From assembly GCF_030209745.1 (NCBI RefSeq), contig NZ_JARVRJ010000012.1:36466-100465 (forward strand): a stretch of DNA of 64,000 nt. Reading direction: 5' to 3'. The stretch's first letter is position 1, and every line of letters starts with the position of its first letter. Shown piece by piece: positions 46,959 through 56,228 of the stretch. Below the pieces are notes generated by a model. It saw nothing but the letters and a program-made list of their open reading frames with translations. It made no database searches and was not told where the DNA came from. This DNA is from Arthrobacter sp. fls2-241-R2A-200. Its GTDB lineage: Bacteria > Actinomycetota > Actinomycetes > Actinomycetales > Micrococcaceae. The position numbers and the translations under genes are program-made.

Positions 46959-47894
46959 TCAGCTCATCCAGTCGTTCAGTTCGGCGCGAGTGGGCGGGTT
47001 CGCTCCGGCGCGGGACACGGTGATAGCAGCTGCGCGGGCGGCGTGCTCCATGATTGCGGCCAGGGTTTCGGCAGGCATCCCCCGCAGCGTCTCGCGGTTC
47101 TGCGCACCGTCAAGCCCGCGATCCACAAGAGCGGACAGCAACCCTGCCATGAACGAATCGCCGGCGCCCACGGTGTCCACAACGTCCACCGCCGGTGCGG
47201 TGATCCCGGCTTCACCAGCCCTGGTAACCCCCCACGGGCCTTCCGCGCCGCGCGTAACCACCACCAGGGCGGGTCCTGCCGAGCCACCTAACGTCAGCCA
47301 GCGTCGTGCCGACTCCAGCGGGTCCACACCGGGATACAGCCACTGAAGGTCCTCATCGGAGGCCTTCACGACGTCGGCAAGCACCACAAAGCGTTCGGTT
47401 TGGTTCCGCGCGTACTCGACGTCGGTGATGATGGTGGGACGGCAGTTGGGATCGAAGCTGATGGTGCTGCTCGGGTGTGCATGCTCGACGGCGGCAAGGA
47501 CCTCCGCGGCACCCGGCTCCAAGGCTGTGGCAATCGAACCTGTGTGCAGCAAAGTGGCGCCCTGCAACATGAGCGGCAGGCGGGCCCCAAGGCCAGGCAG
47601 TTCCCAAGTGAGGTCGAAGTTGTAGGTGGCGGCGCCGTCGTCGTCGATCCGGGCAGTGGCAATACTGGTTGGCTTGTCGTCCGGGGGAAGCGGGACCATC
47701 ACCGAACTTGAGCGCAAGTGCGCGGCCACCGAGTCCCCGTAGGGATCCCTGCCGTATCGGCCAATGAACTGCACCGGATGATCCAGCCGGGCAAGCCCAA
47801 CGGCCACATTGAGCGGGCTCCCGCCGACATGTGCCTCAATGCCGGAGGAACTTTGAACCACGTCAACCAGGGCCTCACCAATAACAGTCAGCAT
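46959..47894 (-). CDS. PfkB-family carbohydrate kinase
   Basis: The 311-residue enzyme starts MLTVIGEALVDVVQ and has GGSPLNVAVGLARL, with the PfkB motif 1 context, and the anion-hole and catalytic Asp in VDTVGAGDSFMAGLL. It resembles fructokinases that phosphorylate fructose. It is downstream of the esterase gene in the same orientation, with a 40-base gap. The ribosome site is weak; the start at 47894 is set by family alignment. Confidence 0.9.
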   Translation of the reverse strand: MLTVIGEALVDVVQSSSGIEAHVGGSPLNVAVGLARLDHPVQFIGRYGRDPYGDSVAAHLRSSSVMVPLPPDDKPTSIATARIDDDGAATYNFDLTWELPGLGARLPLMLQGATLLHTGSIATALEPGAAEVLAAVEHAHPSSTISFDPNCRPTIITDVEYARNQTERFVVLADVVKASDEDLQWLYPGVDPLESARRWLTLGGSAGPALVVVTRGAEGPWGVTRAGEAGITAPAVDVVDTVGAGDSFMAGLLSALVDRGLDGAQNRETLRGMPAETLAAIMEHAARAAAITVSRAGANPPTRAELNDWMS

Positions 47895-47934
47895 GGGAAC
47901 ACTCTGCCAGAGGACAGGCGCCACAGACCAACAA

Positions 47935-48756
47935 TTACGAGAGGAGTCGCTGCACCAACTCACGGCACTTTTTGTATGCCACGGCCCTGGGATCGATCAG
48001 GTCAAAATGGTCGCCCGGGACGCGCAACAACTGGGCCGGAGTTCCCGCGGCTGTGGCGGCGGCGACGTACGCCTCCGACTGGCTGGCGGGAACGTCCTCG
48101 TCGTTGCTGGCATGCACGGCGTACACCGGCACGTCGATCGGCAGCAAGCTCATGGGGTCGGCGTATTTATGCCGCTTGGGGAACCTGGCTGAATCTCCGC
48201 CCATCAGGTTGCACACCGCGCCGTTGCTGAGGTTGAGTTTCTCCGCCGCAGCCAGGTTGAGGAGGCCGGACTGACTGACGACGCCGGTGAGGTGCACGGC
48301 GTTAGCCTCCAGGGTGCGGACGAGTTGGCGATCGGCGTCGGGCGTTCCAATCGCTGAAAGGCGCTGGCGGCCCGCAGCCCATACCGCCAAGTGGCCGCCA
48401 GCGGAATGGCCGAGCGCCACCACTTTGCCAAGCTGCAGATCGTGGTCTCCGGCGATCTGGGAAAGGTGGTCGATGCCAGCCAGGATGTCCTCGAACGTAT
48501 GCGGCCAACCACCACCGTTGCCGGCACGCCGATACTCCAGGTTCCATGCAGTGATGCCATGGGCAGCGAGGTCGCGGGCCAAAGGCTCACCGAGCTCGGC
48601 TCCGTACTGCGATCGCCAGTAGCCTCCATGGATAACCACCGCTACTCCGCCCGCGACGGCCGAGGCAGCGCGGTGGTTTCCGTTGTTCGGTTCGGGCGTA
48701 AAGAGCTCGCCCCACTGACTGGGGTGTTCGCCGTAGCTGTACTTATGCCGCAACAT
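47935..48756 (-). CDS. Alpha/beta hydrolase, kynurenine-formamidase-like
   Basis: The 273-residue protein has the oxyanion motif VVIHGGYWRSQYG, the nucleophile elbow GHSAGGHLAVW and the C-terminal His in VPGDHFDLIDP. HGGYW-type hydrolases include kynurenine formamidases and carboxylesterases. AAAGGAGG lies six bases before the ATG at 48756, a very strong site that excludes a longer frame. It precedes the sugar kinase. No tryptophan-pathway genes are nearby, so the substrate is open. Confidence 0.9.
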   Translation of the reverse strand: MLRHKYSYGEHPSQWGELFTPEPNNGNHRAASAVAGGVAVVIHGGYWRSQYGAELGEPLARDLAAHGITAWNLEYRRAGNGGGWPHTFEDILAGIDHLSQIAGDHDLQLGKVVALGHSAGGHLAVWAAGRQRLSAIGTPDADRQLVRTLEANAVHLTGVVSQSGLLNLAAAEKLNLSNGAVCNLMGGDSARFPKRHKYADPMSLLPIDVPVYAVHASNDEDVPASQSEAYVAAATAAGTPAQLLRVPGDHFDLIDPRAVAYKKCRELVQRLLS

Positions 48757-48866
48757 TGGGCCCTCCTTTGTACCGAGCCTATCGTGACGGTCTGCAGGTT
48801 TGGCTAGAGGCACCCCGACGGCGCGCGGCCCGGTTCAGTGTCGGGGGCGCACCGTAAGCTGGGGGC

Positions 48867-49973
48867 ATGGCAAGCAATCGGGACAGCCTGGACCAGGACC
48901 AGCGCGAGGCAGTGGACGCGAACGTGGCGCTGTATGAGCGTGTTCGCCCTGCCCTAAAGCAGGTCACACGCGATGTCCTGCTGACCTTGAGGGACATGCT
49001 GAATGACGCCGAGGTAACCCCGTTGTTCGTCACCGGCCGGACCAAGACTGTTGAGTCTTTCAGGGAGAAGATTTCCCGCACGGATGAACCCTTGGAACCG
49101 GGCGGACCCCGGCTCCTGAAGTTCCCGGACCCTTTCCGCACCTTGAATGACATGGTGGGTATCCGTGTGATCACCAAGCTGCCTGCCGAGAATGCGGCGG
49201 TTGCCAACATCATCAAACGCCAACGGCAGCTCTTTGATTGCCGGGGAGACCGCGAGAAGGACATTGGTTCCATCGAGTCGGGAACGTACGGATACTCCAG
49301 CCGGCACCTCATCCTAAGGACCATCCAGAATGAGACCGTGAAGGAATACCAGCACGTCTTCAATCCGGACATGCCTGCCAACGGCAGTTATTTCTTCGAG
49401 TGCCAGATCCGGACCGTGTTTGCGCATGCTTGGAGCGAGATCGAGCACGACATCCGCTTCAAAGCCGAAGACCCGCGCGCCTGGACCCCCCACTTCGATC
49501 GCCAGTTCACCGCTACTGCAGCAATGTTGGAGACGGTGGAGAGTGCCTTTTCCGATCTTCACGAACGCTACGAGGAAGTCCGCGCCTATTGGGACCTTGA
49601 GGGTGACGGAAGCATGCCGCTCACGCCCAACCGGGTTCGTGACGTCTGGCGTACCCTACTGCCCCACGTGGACCGCAAAGTTGACGATGACTGGGGATGG
49701 GCCGCTGAACTGCTCGCCGCCCACGGACTGACCAAAACAGTGGAGCTTGCGGGACTACTCAGCGCCAACCGCATCACCGAGGTGCGCAAGGCCTTGGACC
49801 ACCGCTACTCCCCCGGCCCGGACCGCCTGCTTGATGACCTCCTGTTGTGGCAGTACGGAACCGAGCACATCGACCTCACCGCTGAGGGGCCCGACGTCGT
49901 CCCGCACCCGCGGCGCGACAGCCTCCAACGGCGCCTCAAACAGATTGAGCGCTACCGCCAGACGCTGATGTGA
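48867..49973 (+). CDS. Small alarmone synthetase (RelA/SpoT domain) with C-terminal extension
   Basis: The 368-residue protein carries a RelA/SpoT synthetase domain at about residues 45-205. Motifs are VTGRTKTVESFREKI, LNDMVGIRVI, YGYSSRHLIL and FECQIRTVFAHAWSEIEHD, with the conserved Arg, Lys, Asp, His and Glu residues. No HD hydrolase domain and no TGS/ACT regulatory region are present, so it would make but not destroy (p)ppGpp-like alarmones. A helical C-terminal region of about 160 residues has no counterpart in RelQ or RelP. Toxic SAS enzymes and CapRel-type fused toxins have similar lengths. No antitoxin gene is adjacent. Confidence 0.88.
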   Translation: MASNRDSLDQDQREAVDANVALYERVRPALKQVTRDVLLTLRDMLNDAEVTPLFVTGRTKTVESFREKISRTDEPLEPGGPRLLKFPDPFRTLNDMVGIRVITKLPAENAAVANIIKRQRQLFDCRGDREKDIGSIESGTYGYSSRHLILRTIQNETVKEYQHVFNPDMPANGSYFFECQIRTVFAHAWSEIEHDIRFKAEDPRAWTPHFDRQFTATAAMLETVESAFSDLHERYEEVRAYWDLEGDGSMPLTPNRVRDVWRTLLPHVDRKVDDDWGWAAELLAAHGLTKTVELAGLLSANRITEVRKALDHRYSPGPDRLLDDLLLWQYGTEHIDLTAEGPDVVPHPRRDSLQRRLKQIERYRQTLM

Positions 49974-50062
49974 CACGACGCGGCGGTAAGGCAACTGACA
50001 TATACACCGCTGCGCATGTAACGAAGTCGACCCTTGCGCGGGCCGGATGTGAGCATGGATGG

Positions 50063-51073
50063 ATGCTTGAGGCAACCAACACACCGTCCACTACTGGAAA
50101 CTCCGCGGAACCGCTGAATGCCGCTCTCGCCGCCGAGGCACGCATTGCCCGCATCGCTGTCACGGTCTTTCCGCTTCTGGTGGTCCTTGCGGGCATTCTC
50201 GGATTCCTTATTCCGGATCTGTTCAAACCCATGGGGACGTCAGTTCCGTATTTGCTCGGCATCATCATGTTCTGCATGGGCCTGACGTTGACCCCACCGG
50301 ATTTCGCGTCGGTTGCCCGCCGACCGTGGGCCGTTGCCTTGGGCATCATTGCGCATTACGTCATCATGCCCGGTGCGGGATGGCTGATCGCGGTCCTTCT
50401 TCAGCTCCCTCCCGAACTTGCGGTGGGAGTCATTTTGGTTGGTTGCGCACCCTCGGGCACTGCATCCAATGTCATGGCCTTCCTTGCCAAGGGTGATGTG
50501 GCTTTATCCGTGGCCGTCGCCTCCGTATCAACGCTGATCGCGCCTTTGGTCACCCCTGCGTTGACGCTCTTCCTGGCCGGGTCGTTCCTCCATATCGACG
50601 CCGGTGGCATGTTCCTGGACATCGTCAAGACCGTCTTGGTTCCCGTAGTGGCGGGTGTGCTCGCACGGCTTTTCCTCTCGAAGCTCGTCGCTAAGGTTCT
50701 TCCGGCACTTCCTTGGGCATCCGCCGTCGTGATTTCCCTGATTGTGGCGATAGTGGTGGCCGGGAGCGCGAGCAAAATCGTCGCCGCAGGTGGCATCGTG
50801 TTCTTGGCAGTTGTGCTCCACAACGGCTTCGGGCTCGGCCTGGGCTACTTGGCGGGCAAGCTCGGCCGCCTGGACGACAAAGCACGCCGTGCCCTCGCAT
50901 TCGAAGTGGGTATGCAAAATTCCGGCCTCGCCGCCACGCTGGCCACTGCACACTTCAGCCCGCTCGCCGCATTGCCCTCAGCGGTGTTTTCCCTGTGGCA
51001 CAACGTCTCCGGCGCGATCGTGGCTGCGTTCCTGGCTCGGCGTCCGTTGAGGGACCAGGCCACCCGAGGCTAG
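50063..51073 (+). CDS. Bile acid:sodium symporter family protein
   Basis: The 336-residue protein has about ten membrane helices, with LLGIIMFCMGLTLTPPDF, VGVILVGCAPSGTASNVMAFLAKGD and FEVGMQNSGLAATLATAHF as family signatures. Bacterial members transport sodium-coupled organic acids such as pantoate, ketoacids or taurocholate analogues. The ATG at 50063 is chosen by the usual N-terminal length. A GTG at 49970 overlapping the previous stop (GTGA) would add 31 atypical residues but would allow translational coupling. Confidence 0.88.
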   Translation: MLEATNTPSTTGNSAEPLNAALAAEARIARIAVTVFPLLVVLAGILGFLIPDLFKPMGTSVPYLLGIIMFCMGLTLTPPDFASVARRPWAVALGIIAHYVIMPGAGWLIAVLLQLPPELAVGVILVGCAPSGTASNVMAFLAKGDVALSVAVASVSTLIAPLVTPALTLFLAGSFLHIDAGGMFLDIVKTVLVPVVAGVLARLFLSKLVAKVLPALPWASAVVISLIVAIVVAGSASKIVAAGGIVFLAVVLHNGFGLGLGYLAGKLGRLDDKARRALAFEVGMQNSGLAATLATAHFSPLAALPSAVFSLWHNVSGAIVAAFLARRPLRDQATRG

Positions 51074-51159
51074 CTCTCCTGTGGATAGCTTCCTTGACGC
51101 AGGTCTTGTGAGCGTTCACAATTTCTGGGACAGACGTTTACATCGCGGGGAGATCTTGA

Positions 51160-52401
51160 ATGAAGAACTGGGCAGGCAACCTTGAGTACTCCTCGGCAGA
51201 GGTCCACCGGCCCACCTCGGTGGGCGCGCTGCAGGAGCTCGTGGCCAACGCCGCGAAGGTCAAGGCCCTCGGTTCGCGACACTCCTTCAACACTGTTGCC
51301 GACACGGACGGCACCCACCTGCTCCTTGATGCGCTGCCGCAGGAAATAGTCCTCGACAAGGAAAAGGGCACGGTCAAGGTAAGTGGGGGCATCAGCTACG
51401 GCGCCCTTGGACGAGCCCTTGAGGACCAGGGTTATGCCATCCATAACCTTGCCTCGCTTCCGCACATCTCCGTCGCGGGCGCCATCCAAACCGGCACCCA
51501 CGGCAGCGGGGTCAACAACCCGTCCTTGGCCGGCGCCGTCGTCAGTATTGATCTGGTGCGCGCCTCAGGCGAGTTGGTCACGCTCACCGCCGACGACGAC
51601 GAGTTCCGCGCCAGCGTGGTGGGAATCGGTGCCCTCGGTATCGTCACTGGGCTTGAGTTGGCCATACAGCCGACCTTCCAAGCCCGGCAACGGGTACTGA
51701 CAGGCTTGTCCTGGAACGAGGCGCTGGCCAATTTCCAAGAGATCGCCTCGAGCGCATACAGCGTCAGCTTCTTCACCAACTTCACAGGCGACACCATCCC
51801 CCAGGTGTGGATCAAAGCGCTGGAAACCGATGCGCCCCTTGCTGACATGTTTGGAGCCATCCCGGCCACAGTGGCGATGCATCCCCTCCCGGACATGTCA
51901 GCGGAGAACTGCACGGAACAGTTGGACGTGGCCGGCCCTTGGCTGGACCGGTTGCCCCATTTCCGCCATGAGTTCACTCCCAGCAACGGCGAAGAACTGC
52001 AGAGCGAATTCCTGCTCCCCCTGGACCATGCCCCGGCAGCGCTCCGCGCCGTCCGGAACCTCGCGGGCAAACTAGCGCCCCTGCTCTTCATCTCCGAAAT
52101 CCGCACCATTGCTGCCGACGACTTCTGGTTGAGCCCGTTCTATGAGCAACAGAGCGTGGCACTCCACTTCACCTGGAAGCCGCTGCAGTCCGAGGTTGAG
52201 GAGATCCTCCCCGAACTTGAGGAGGCGCTCCGACCCTTCGGGACCCGCCCGCACTGGGGCAAGCTCTTCACGCCGGACCAGTACGATTTCGCCGCCCTCT
52301 ACCCACGGTTCGAGGACTTCCGGAAGCTGGTGCTCGCCCACGATCCTTCGGGCAAGTTCAGCAACGCTTTGCTGAACGGCATTCTGCACCGCGACTCCTG
52401 A
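51160..52401 (+). CDS. Alditol oxidase (FAD-dependent)
   Basis: The 413-residue enzyme resembles Streptomyces AldO and related xylitol oxidases. The N-terminal FAD domain has RPTSVGALQELV and LGSRHSFN; His41 in the latter aligns with the His that covalently holds FAD in AldO. PHISVAGAIQTGTHGSG is the second FAD loop. The C-terminal arabinonolactone-oxidase-type domain ends with PHWGKLF. It oxidises xylitol, sorbitol or similar polyols to aldoses with H2O2. GGGGAG lies before the ATG. Confidence 0.9.
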   Translation: MKNWAGNLEYSSAEVHRPTSVGALQELVANAAKVKALGSRHSFNTVADTDGTHLLLDALPQEIVLDKEKGTVKVSGGISYGALGRALEDQGYAIHNLASLPHISVAGAIQTGTHGSGVNNPSLAGAVVSIDLVRASGELVTLTADDDEFRASVVGIGALGIVTGLELAIQPTFQARQRVLTGLSWNEALANFQEIASSAYSVSFFTNFTGDTIPQVWIKALETDAPLADMFGAIPATVAMHPLPDMSAENCTEQLDVAGPWLDRLPHFRHEFTPSNGEELQSEFLLPLDHAPAALRAVRNLAGKLAPLLFISEIRTIAADDFWLSPFYEQQSVALHFTWKPLQSEVEEILPELEEALRPFGTRPHWGKLFTPDQYDFAALYPRFEDFRKLVLAHDPSGKFSNALLNGILHRDS

Positions 52402-52410
52402 AGTCCGGCG

Positions 52411-53736
52411 CTACCGCGAACTCGTCGGGCGTCCCAGCCACGCCAAGGCGGCAACGACGACGGCGGCGGTGCCGGTCTCCAGCGTTGGGCTGATGACCGG
52501 CGCGAAGTGCGGCGAATGGTTGGCCGGGATTTCGCTGGAGACAGCTCCGGCGGCCTCGGCTTTCGCGTACAGCGTGGGGTCGGTCCCGCCGAGTCCCCAG
52601 TAGATGTAAGGAATGCCGAACGAGTCCGGTAGCTCGCTGAAATCCTCACTGGCAGGTTGCCGGTCAAGGGTGGAGGCCCTTTCCCCGAAGTGGTTGCGGA
52701 AGGCTGCGTCGACCCGGGCTGTGACTTCCGGATCGTTCTGGGTCAGCGGGTAGTGGTCGTAAAGCTCGAACTCCGGATCCTTCGGCGAACCGGCGGCGCT
52801 GCATTCTCCGACCACAATCCGCCTGATTGCATCCAAAAGCAGGGTCCGCGTTCGGTCGTCGAAGGTACGGATGTTCAGCTCCAGCACGGCACGGTCGGAG
52901 ATGATATTGCTCTTGGTCCCGGCGCTCAACCGGCCGATGGTCAGGACCGCAAATTCCCCGGGGGCAACCTCGCGGGAGACCACGGTCTGCAGGCGCAGGA
53001 CAATCGAAGCAGCCAGGACCACGGGGTCAATACTGAGCTGCGGCATGGAGCCGTGGCTGCCCCGACCATAAACCGTGATCCGCATGCTGTCAGCGCTGGA
53101 GAGAAAGGCGCCGGGCCGGGTCCCCAGGTGGCCGGAAGGAAATGCAAGGACGTGCTGCGCCATGGCGACGTCCGGCTTCGGGATCAAGGCGGCCAAACCG
53201 CCGTCGAGCATCTTCCGTGCACCATTAGCCAGTTCCTCCGCCGGTTGGAACAACGCGATGAACGTTCCGGACCATCCGGACGGTCGCTCCGCCAGCAACC
53301 GTGCCGCACCGAGAAGGCAGGCCACATGCACATCGTGCCCGCAGGCATGAGCAACAGGGACCTGCCCGCCGTCGTCGTCGGTCGCAGACTCCTTACTCGC
53401 GTACGGAAGGCCGGTGTCCTCGGCAACAGGCAGCGCGTCCATGTCCGCCCGCACCAGCACGGTGGGGCCTTCGCCGTTCTTGAGGATGCCCACCACGCCG
53501 GTGGACCCGATCTCGGAGTGCACCTCGTAGCCGAATTCCTGCAGGAGCCCGGAAGCTATGGCTGCCGTTCTGCTCTCCTGGTTGCCCAGTTCAGGATGCT
53601 GATGAAGGTCCTTGTACAGCTCCTCTTGCCAGCCGGTCATGCCTTCTTGGCCGGCAAGGACCATCGCAACTCCGCCCTGGTCCGGCACGCTCGCATGCGC
53701 CCCGCCCAACGCTCCACCCTTCCCGGTTCCGTCCAT
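52411..53736 (-). CDS. M20-family amidohydrolase
   Basis: The 441-residue metallopeptidase-fold enzyme shows RADMDALPVAEDTGLPY, the metal ligands HACGHDVH, Glu in FQPAEELANGARKML and the late His in EIPANHSPHFAPV. Members cleave N-acyl amino acids or hippurate and similar amides. AAAGGA lies before the ATG at 53736. It is convergent with the alditol oxidase gene (nine-base gap) and lies downstream of the oxoprolinase fusion gene. Confidence 0.92.
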   Translation of the reverse strand: MDGTGKGGALGGAHASVPDQGGVAMVLAGQEGMTGWQEELYKDLHQHPELGNQESRTAAIASGLLQEFGYEVHSEIGSTGVVGILKNGEGPTVLVRADMDALPVAEDTGLPYASKESATDDDGGQVPVAHACGHDVHVACLLGAARLLAERPSGWSGTFIALFQPAEELANGARKMLDGGLAALIPKPDVAMAQHVLAFPSGHLGTRPGAFLSSADSMRITVYGRGSHGSMPQLSIDPVVLAASIVLRLQTVVSREVAPGEFAVLTIGRLSAGTKSNIISDRAVLELNIRTFDDRTRTLLLDAIRRIVVGECSAAGSPKDPEFELYDHYPLTQNDPEVTARVDAAFRNHFGERASTLDRQPASEDFSELPDSFGIPYIYWGLGGTDPTLYAKAEAAGAVSSEIPANHSPHFAPVISPTLETGTAAVVVAALAWLGRPTSSR

Positions 53737-53854
53737 GGCAATTCCTTTCGCGCGGCTGTCGTCCCTGCCATCCCTACATAAACTTGGCGCACTCGTCGCT
53801 GCACCGCAATACAGTCGTTTCGCGCAACGAAAAATCCGCGGGTGGGCTACGTGC

Positions 53855-55447
53855 CTACGGAGTGAACGTGGTCAGGCCAAACCGAATCCGGCCCCCGATG
53901 GGCACTTGGGCGGCCAGATCCAGATGTTCCTCGCGAACCACGCCGATCACGGGATAGCCGCCGGTGATGGGATGGTCCGCCAGAAAGAGGACGGGCAAAC
54001 CAGCGGGAGGTATTTGGAGTGCGCCTGCCACAGTTCCTTCGCTGGGCAGCTCGCCCTTCCGGGTTCGCTGGAGGGGCGTGCCATCCAGGCGCATACCCAC
54101 CCGGTTGGATTGTGGGGTCACCACCCATTCCTGGCTCGTCAACGATTCAATGGCGGACGAGTCGAACCAGTCATCCCGCGGTCCTGGCACTACCTCAAGG
54201 ACCGTAACTCCAGTGCTCGGAAAATCAGGTTGAAGCTCAGGGCTTCCCACAGCAGCCGATACCGTGTTGCCACCGGCCGGCAGCACCTGGCCGGGAACCA
54301 GAGGCGCAGGCCCGACGCCGGACATCGTGTCTGCCGAGCGGCTGCCCAGCACCTCCGCAACATCCACTCCTCCACGGACGGCCAAGTAGCTCCGGAAACC
54401 GCATTCGGGAGGACCTACGGTCAGCACTTCGCCGTCGAGCAACACAAAAGGGGTCGCCATCGGAACCGTCCGGTTCGACGACGAGCGGACAGTCAGGGTG
54501 CTCGGGGCTCCAGTCACCGCCACCATTTGGTCCCCCACAGCCTCCACCACCAAGCCACCGTTGACGGACTCGATGGCAGCGGCTGAAGCGGCGTTCCCTA
54601 CGAGCCGGTTGGCCCGGCGCAGGGATGCCCGATCCAAGGCTCCGGCAGCGGAAACACCGAGGGGACCGTAGCCGCGGCGGCCGAGGTCCTCCACGAGGCT
54701 CTGCGCACCGGGTTTGAGGATCCGAAGGCCGGACAGGCCAGACCCAAGATGCTGCTCGGATTCGGGCGGGCGCGTGGAAACAGCGGCGACGTTCACTACC
54801 TCGCGGACCGCCCGGTACTGGACGCGGTCGCCGGGCCTCACCAAGGCCGGTTGCGTTCGCTCCAAGTCCCACATCCGAGCTCCAGTGCGGCCGATCAGGT
54901 GCCAGCCTCCCGGTGAACTGCGGGGGTACACGGCCGAGTATGGGCCACCGAGCGCCACGGATCCAGCCGGCACAGCGGTCCGGGGCGAAGGGCGACGGGG
55001 AACGGTCAGGACATCGTTCTGGCCCACCATATAGCCGAATCCAGGCGCGAAACCGGCGAAAGCCACGGTCCACACCTGTCCGGTGTGCGCGGCTACGACG
55101 GCGTCCGGGCTCAGCCCAGTGATGCCGGCGACGTCGGTGAGGTCCTCGCCGTCGTACACGGTATCGATGACCACCAAGCCGGACCCGGTGACCTCGGGCG
55201 TTGTGATGTCCAGTTCAAGCAAACGGGCCCGGATTGCGCGGATTGCCGACGCCGATTCGCCCACCACCATGACCGTTTCTGCCGCGGCCACCACGTCCAC
55301 TTGCCCCGGCAACGGTGCCCGGGTGAGCATGTCCTGCAAAGCGAGTACGTCCTTTAGGCCGTCCAACTCGGCCAACACGGCGCGGGTGCCCACTGGCCGC
55401 AGGGCGCGAATTCTCCTGGGCTTGCTGCCTCGTGTTTCGACTTCCAA
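53855..55447 (-). CDS. Fused 5-oxoprolinase subunit PxpB-PxpC
   Basis: About 530 residues join two modules. The N-terminal PxpB (KipI) part is residues 1-215, with SGLVVIDTVYDGEDL and GFAPGFGYMVG. The C-terminal PxpC (KipA/AHS2) part is from about 225, with GLRILKPGAQSLVEDLGRRGYGPLGVSAAGALDRASLRRAN in pieces. In other bacteria PxpA, PxpB and PxpC together hydrolyse 5-oxoproline using ATP. PxpA is not in this window. TTG 55447 is chosen because GGGGAAGG lies seven bases upstream, 22 bases after the preceding gene. Urea-carboxylase accessory proteins are similar but less likely. Confidence 0.85.
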   Translation of the reverse strand: MEVETRGSKPRRIRALRPVGTRAVLAELDGLKDVLALQDMLTRAPLPGQVDVVAAAETVMVVGESASAIRAIRARLLELDITTPEVTGSGLVVIDTVYDGEDLTDVAGITGLSPDAVVAAHTGQVWTVAFAGFAPGFGYMVGQNDVLTVPRRPSPRTAVPAGSVALGGPYSAVYPRSSPGGWHLIGRTGARMWDLERTQPALVRPGDRVQYRAVREVVNVAAVSTRPPESEQHLGSGLSGLRILKPGAQSLVEDLGRRGYGPLGVSAAGALDRASLRRANRLVGNAASAAAIESVNGGLVVEAVGDQMVAVTGAPSTLTVRSSSNRTVPMATPFVLLDGEVLTVGPPECGFRSYLAVRGGVDVAEVLGSRSADTMSGVGPAPLVPGQVLPAGGNTVSAAVGSPELQPDFPSTGVTVLEVVPGPRDDWFDSSAIESLTSQEWVVTPQSNRVGMRLDGTPLQRTRKGELPSEGTVAGALQIPPAGLPVLFLADHPITGGYPVIGVVREEHLDLAAQVPIGGRIRFGLTTFTP

Positions 55448-55469
55448 CTCCCCAGCCTTCCCCGTGACG

Positions 55470-56195
55470 TTAGCGCTTGCCCTTCTTCCGGGAGCCCTTG
55501 CCGCGGCCCTTGTCCGGATTCGGGGCGTAGCGCTGGGCGACGGCGGGCTTTTTGGGGCCGCCTCCGCGACGGTCCGGCTTGGGCGCCTTCTTGGGCTTCT
55601 CTTGCTGCGACGAGGGTTGCCGTGAGCTCTGAGCTGTGCGGCCGCGAACGATCCCGATGAACTCTTCGACCACCGGGCCCTCCGTGCCCACGAGCGATGC
55701 GAGGGCAATCTGGGAACCCGGAGCTCCGGTCAGCGGCCGCATGACGGTTTCTTTGTTGTTCAGGTGGCGTGCCACGGACATCGGCAAGATCACCAGGCCC
55801 GCACCCGAGGCCACCACTTGGAGGGCCATGTCCGGGCCGCCCATCTCGTCCACATCCAGGAAATTTTCTTCGGCGAGATCCGCTAGTGCCACTTCCTCGA
55901 ACACCGAGATCTCGTGCCCCTTGGGAGCAACCACCACCGGCTGCTCTTCATACAAAGGAATAACGTTCAAGCCCTCGCGGTCCACAGGCAATCGGACAAA
56001 GCTAAGATCCGCCGAACCGTCCCGGAGCACCGAAAGCTGCGCGTCGTCGTCGGACATGAACGCCTCCAGCGGCACATCGGGCATACGCTGCTCCCAACGC
56101 CGGATCCACTTCCCGGGTGTCACTCCAGCAACGTATGCGAAGCGCAGCCCTGGTTGGGGCTCGGGTGACTCGGGTGATTCTTCAGCGTCTGGCAC
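55470..56195 (-). CDS. LysR-type effector-binding domain without a DNA-binding domain
   Basis: The 241-residue protein contains a LysR substrate-binding fold: LRFAYVAGVTPGKWIRRWEQ, ADLSFVRLPVDREGLNVIPLYEEQPVVV and ASGAGLVILPMSVARHL. The usual N-terminal winged helix is missing. The last 45 residues are very basic (RRGGGPKKPAVAQRY and KGRGKGSRKKGKR) and could bind nucleic acid instead. It starts at GTG 56195, divergent from DUF5997 with a 33-base gap. Such pairs recur in actinobacteria as I recall. The role is unknown. Confidence 0.85.
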   Translation of the reverse strand: MPDAEESPESPEPQPGLRFAYVAGVTPGKWIRRWEQRMPDVPLEAFMSDDDAQLSVLRDGSADLSFVRLPVDREGLNVIPLYEEQPVVVAPKGHEISVFEEVALADLAEENFLDVDEMGGPDMALQVVASGAGLVILPMSVARHLNNKETVMRPLTGAPGSQIALASLVGTEGPVVEEFIGIVRGRTAQSSRQPSSQQEKPKKAPKPDRRGGGPKKPAVAQRYAPNPDKGRGKGSRKKGKR

Positions 56196-56228
56196 ACACT
56201 CACAGTACCGGCCAGATACCCTTGAAGC

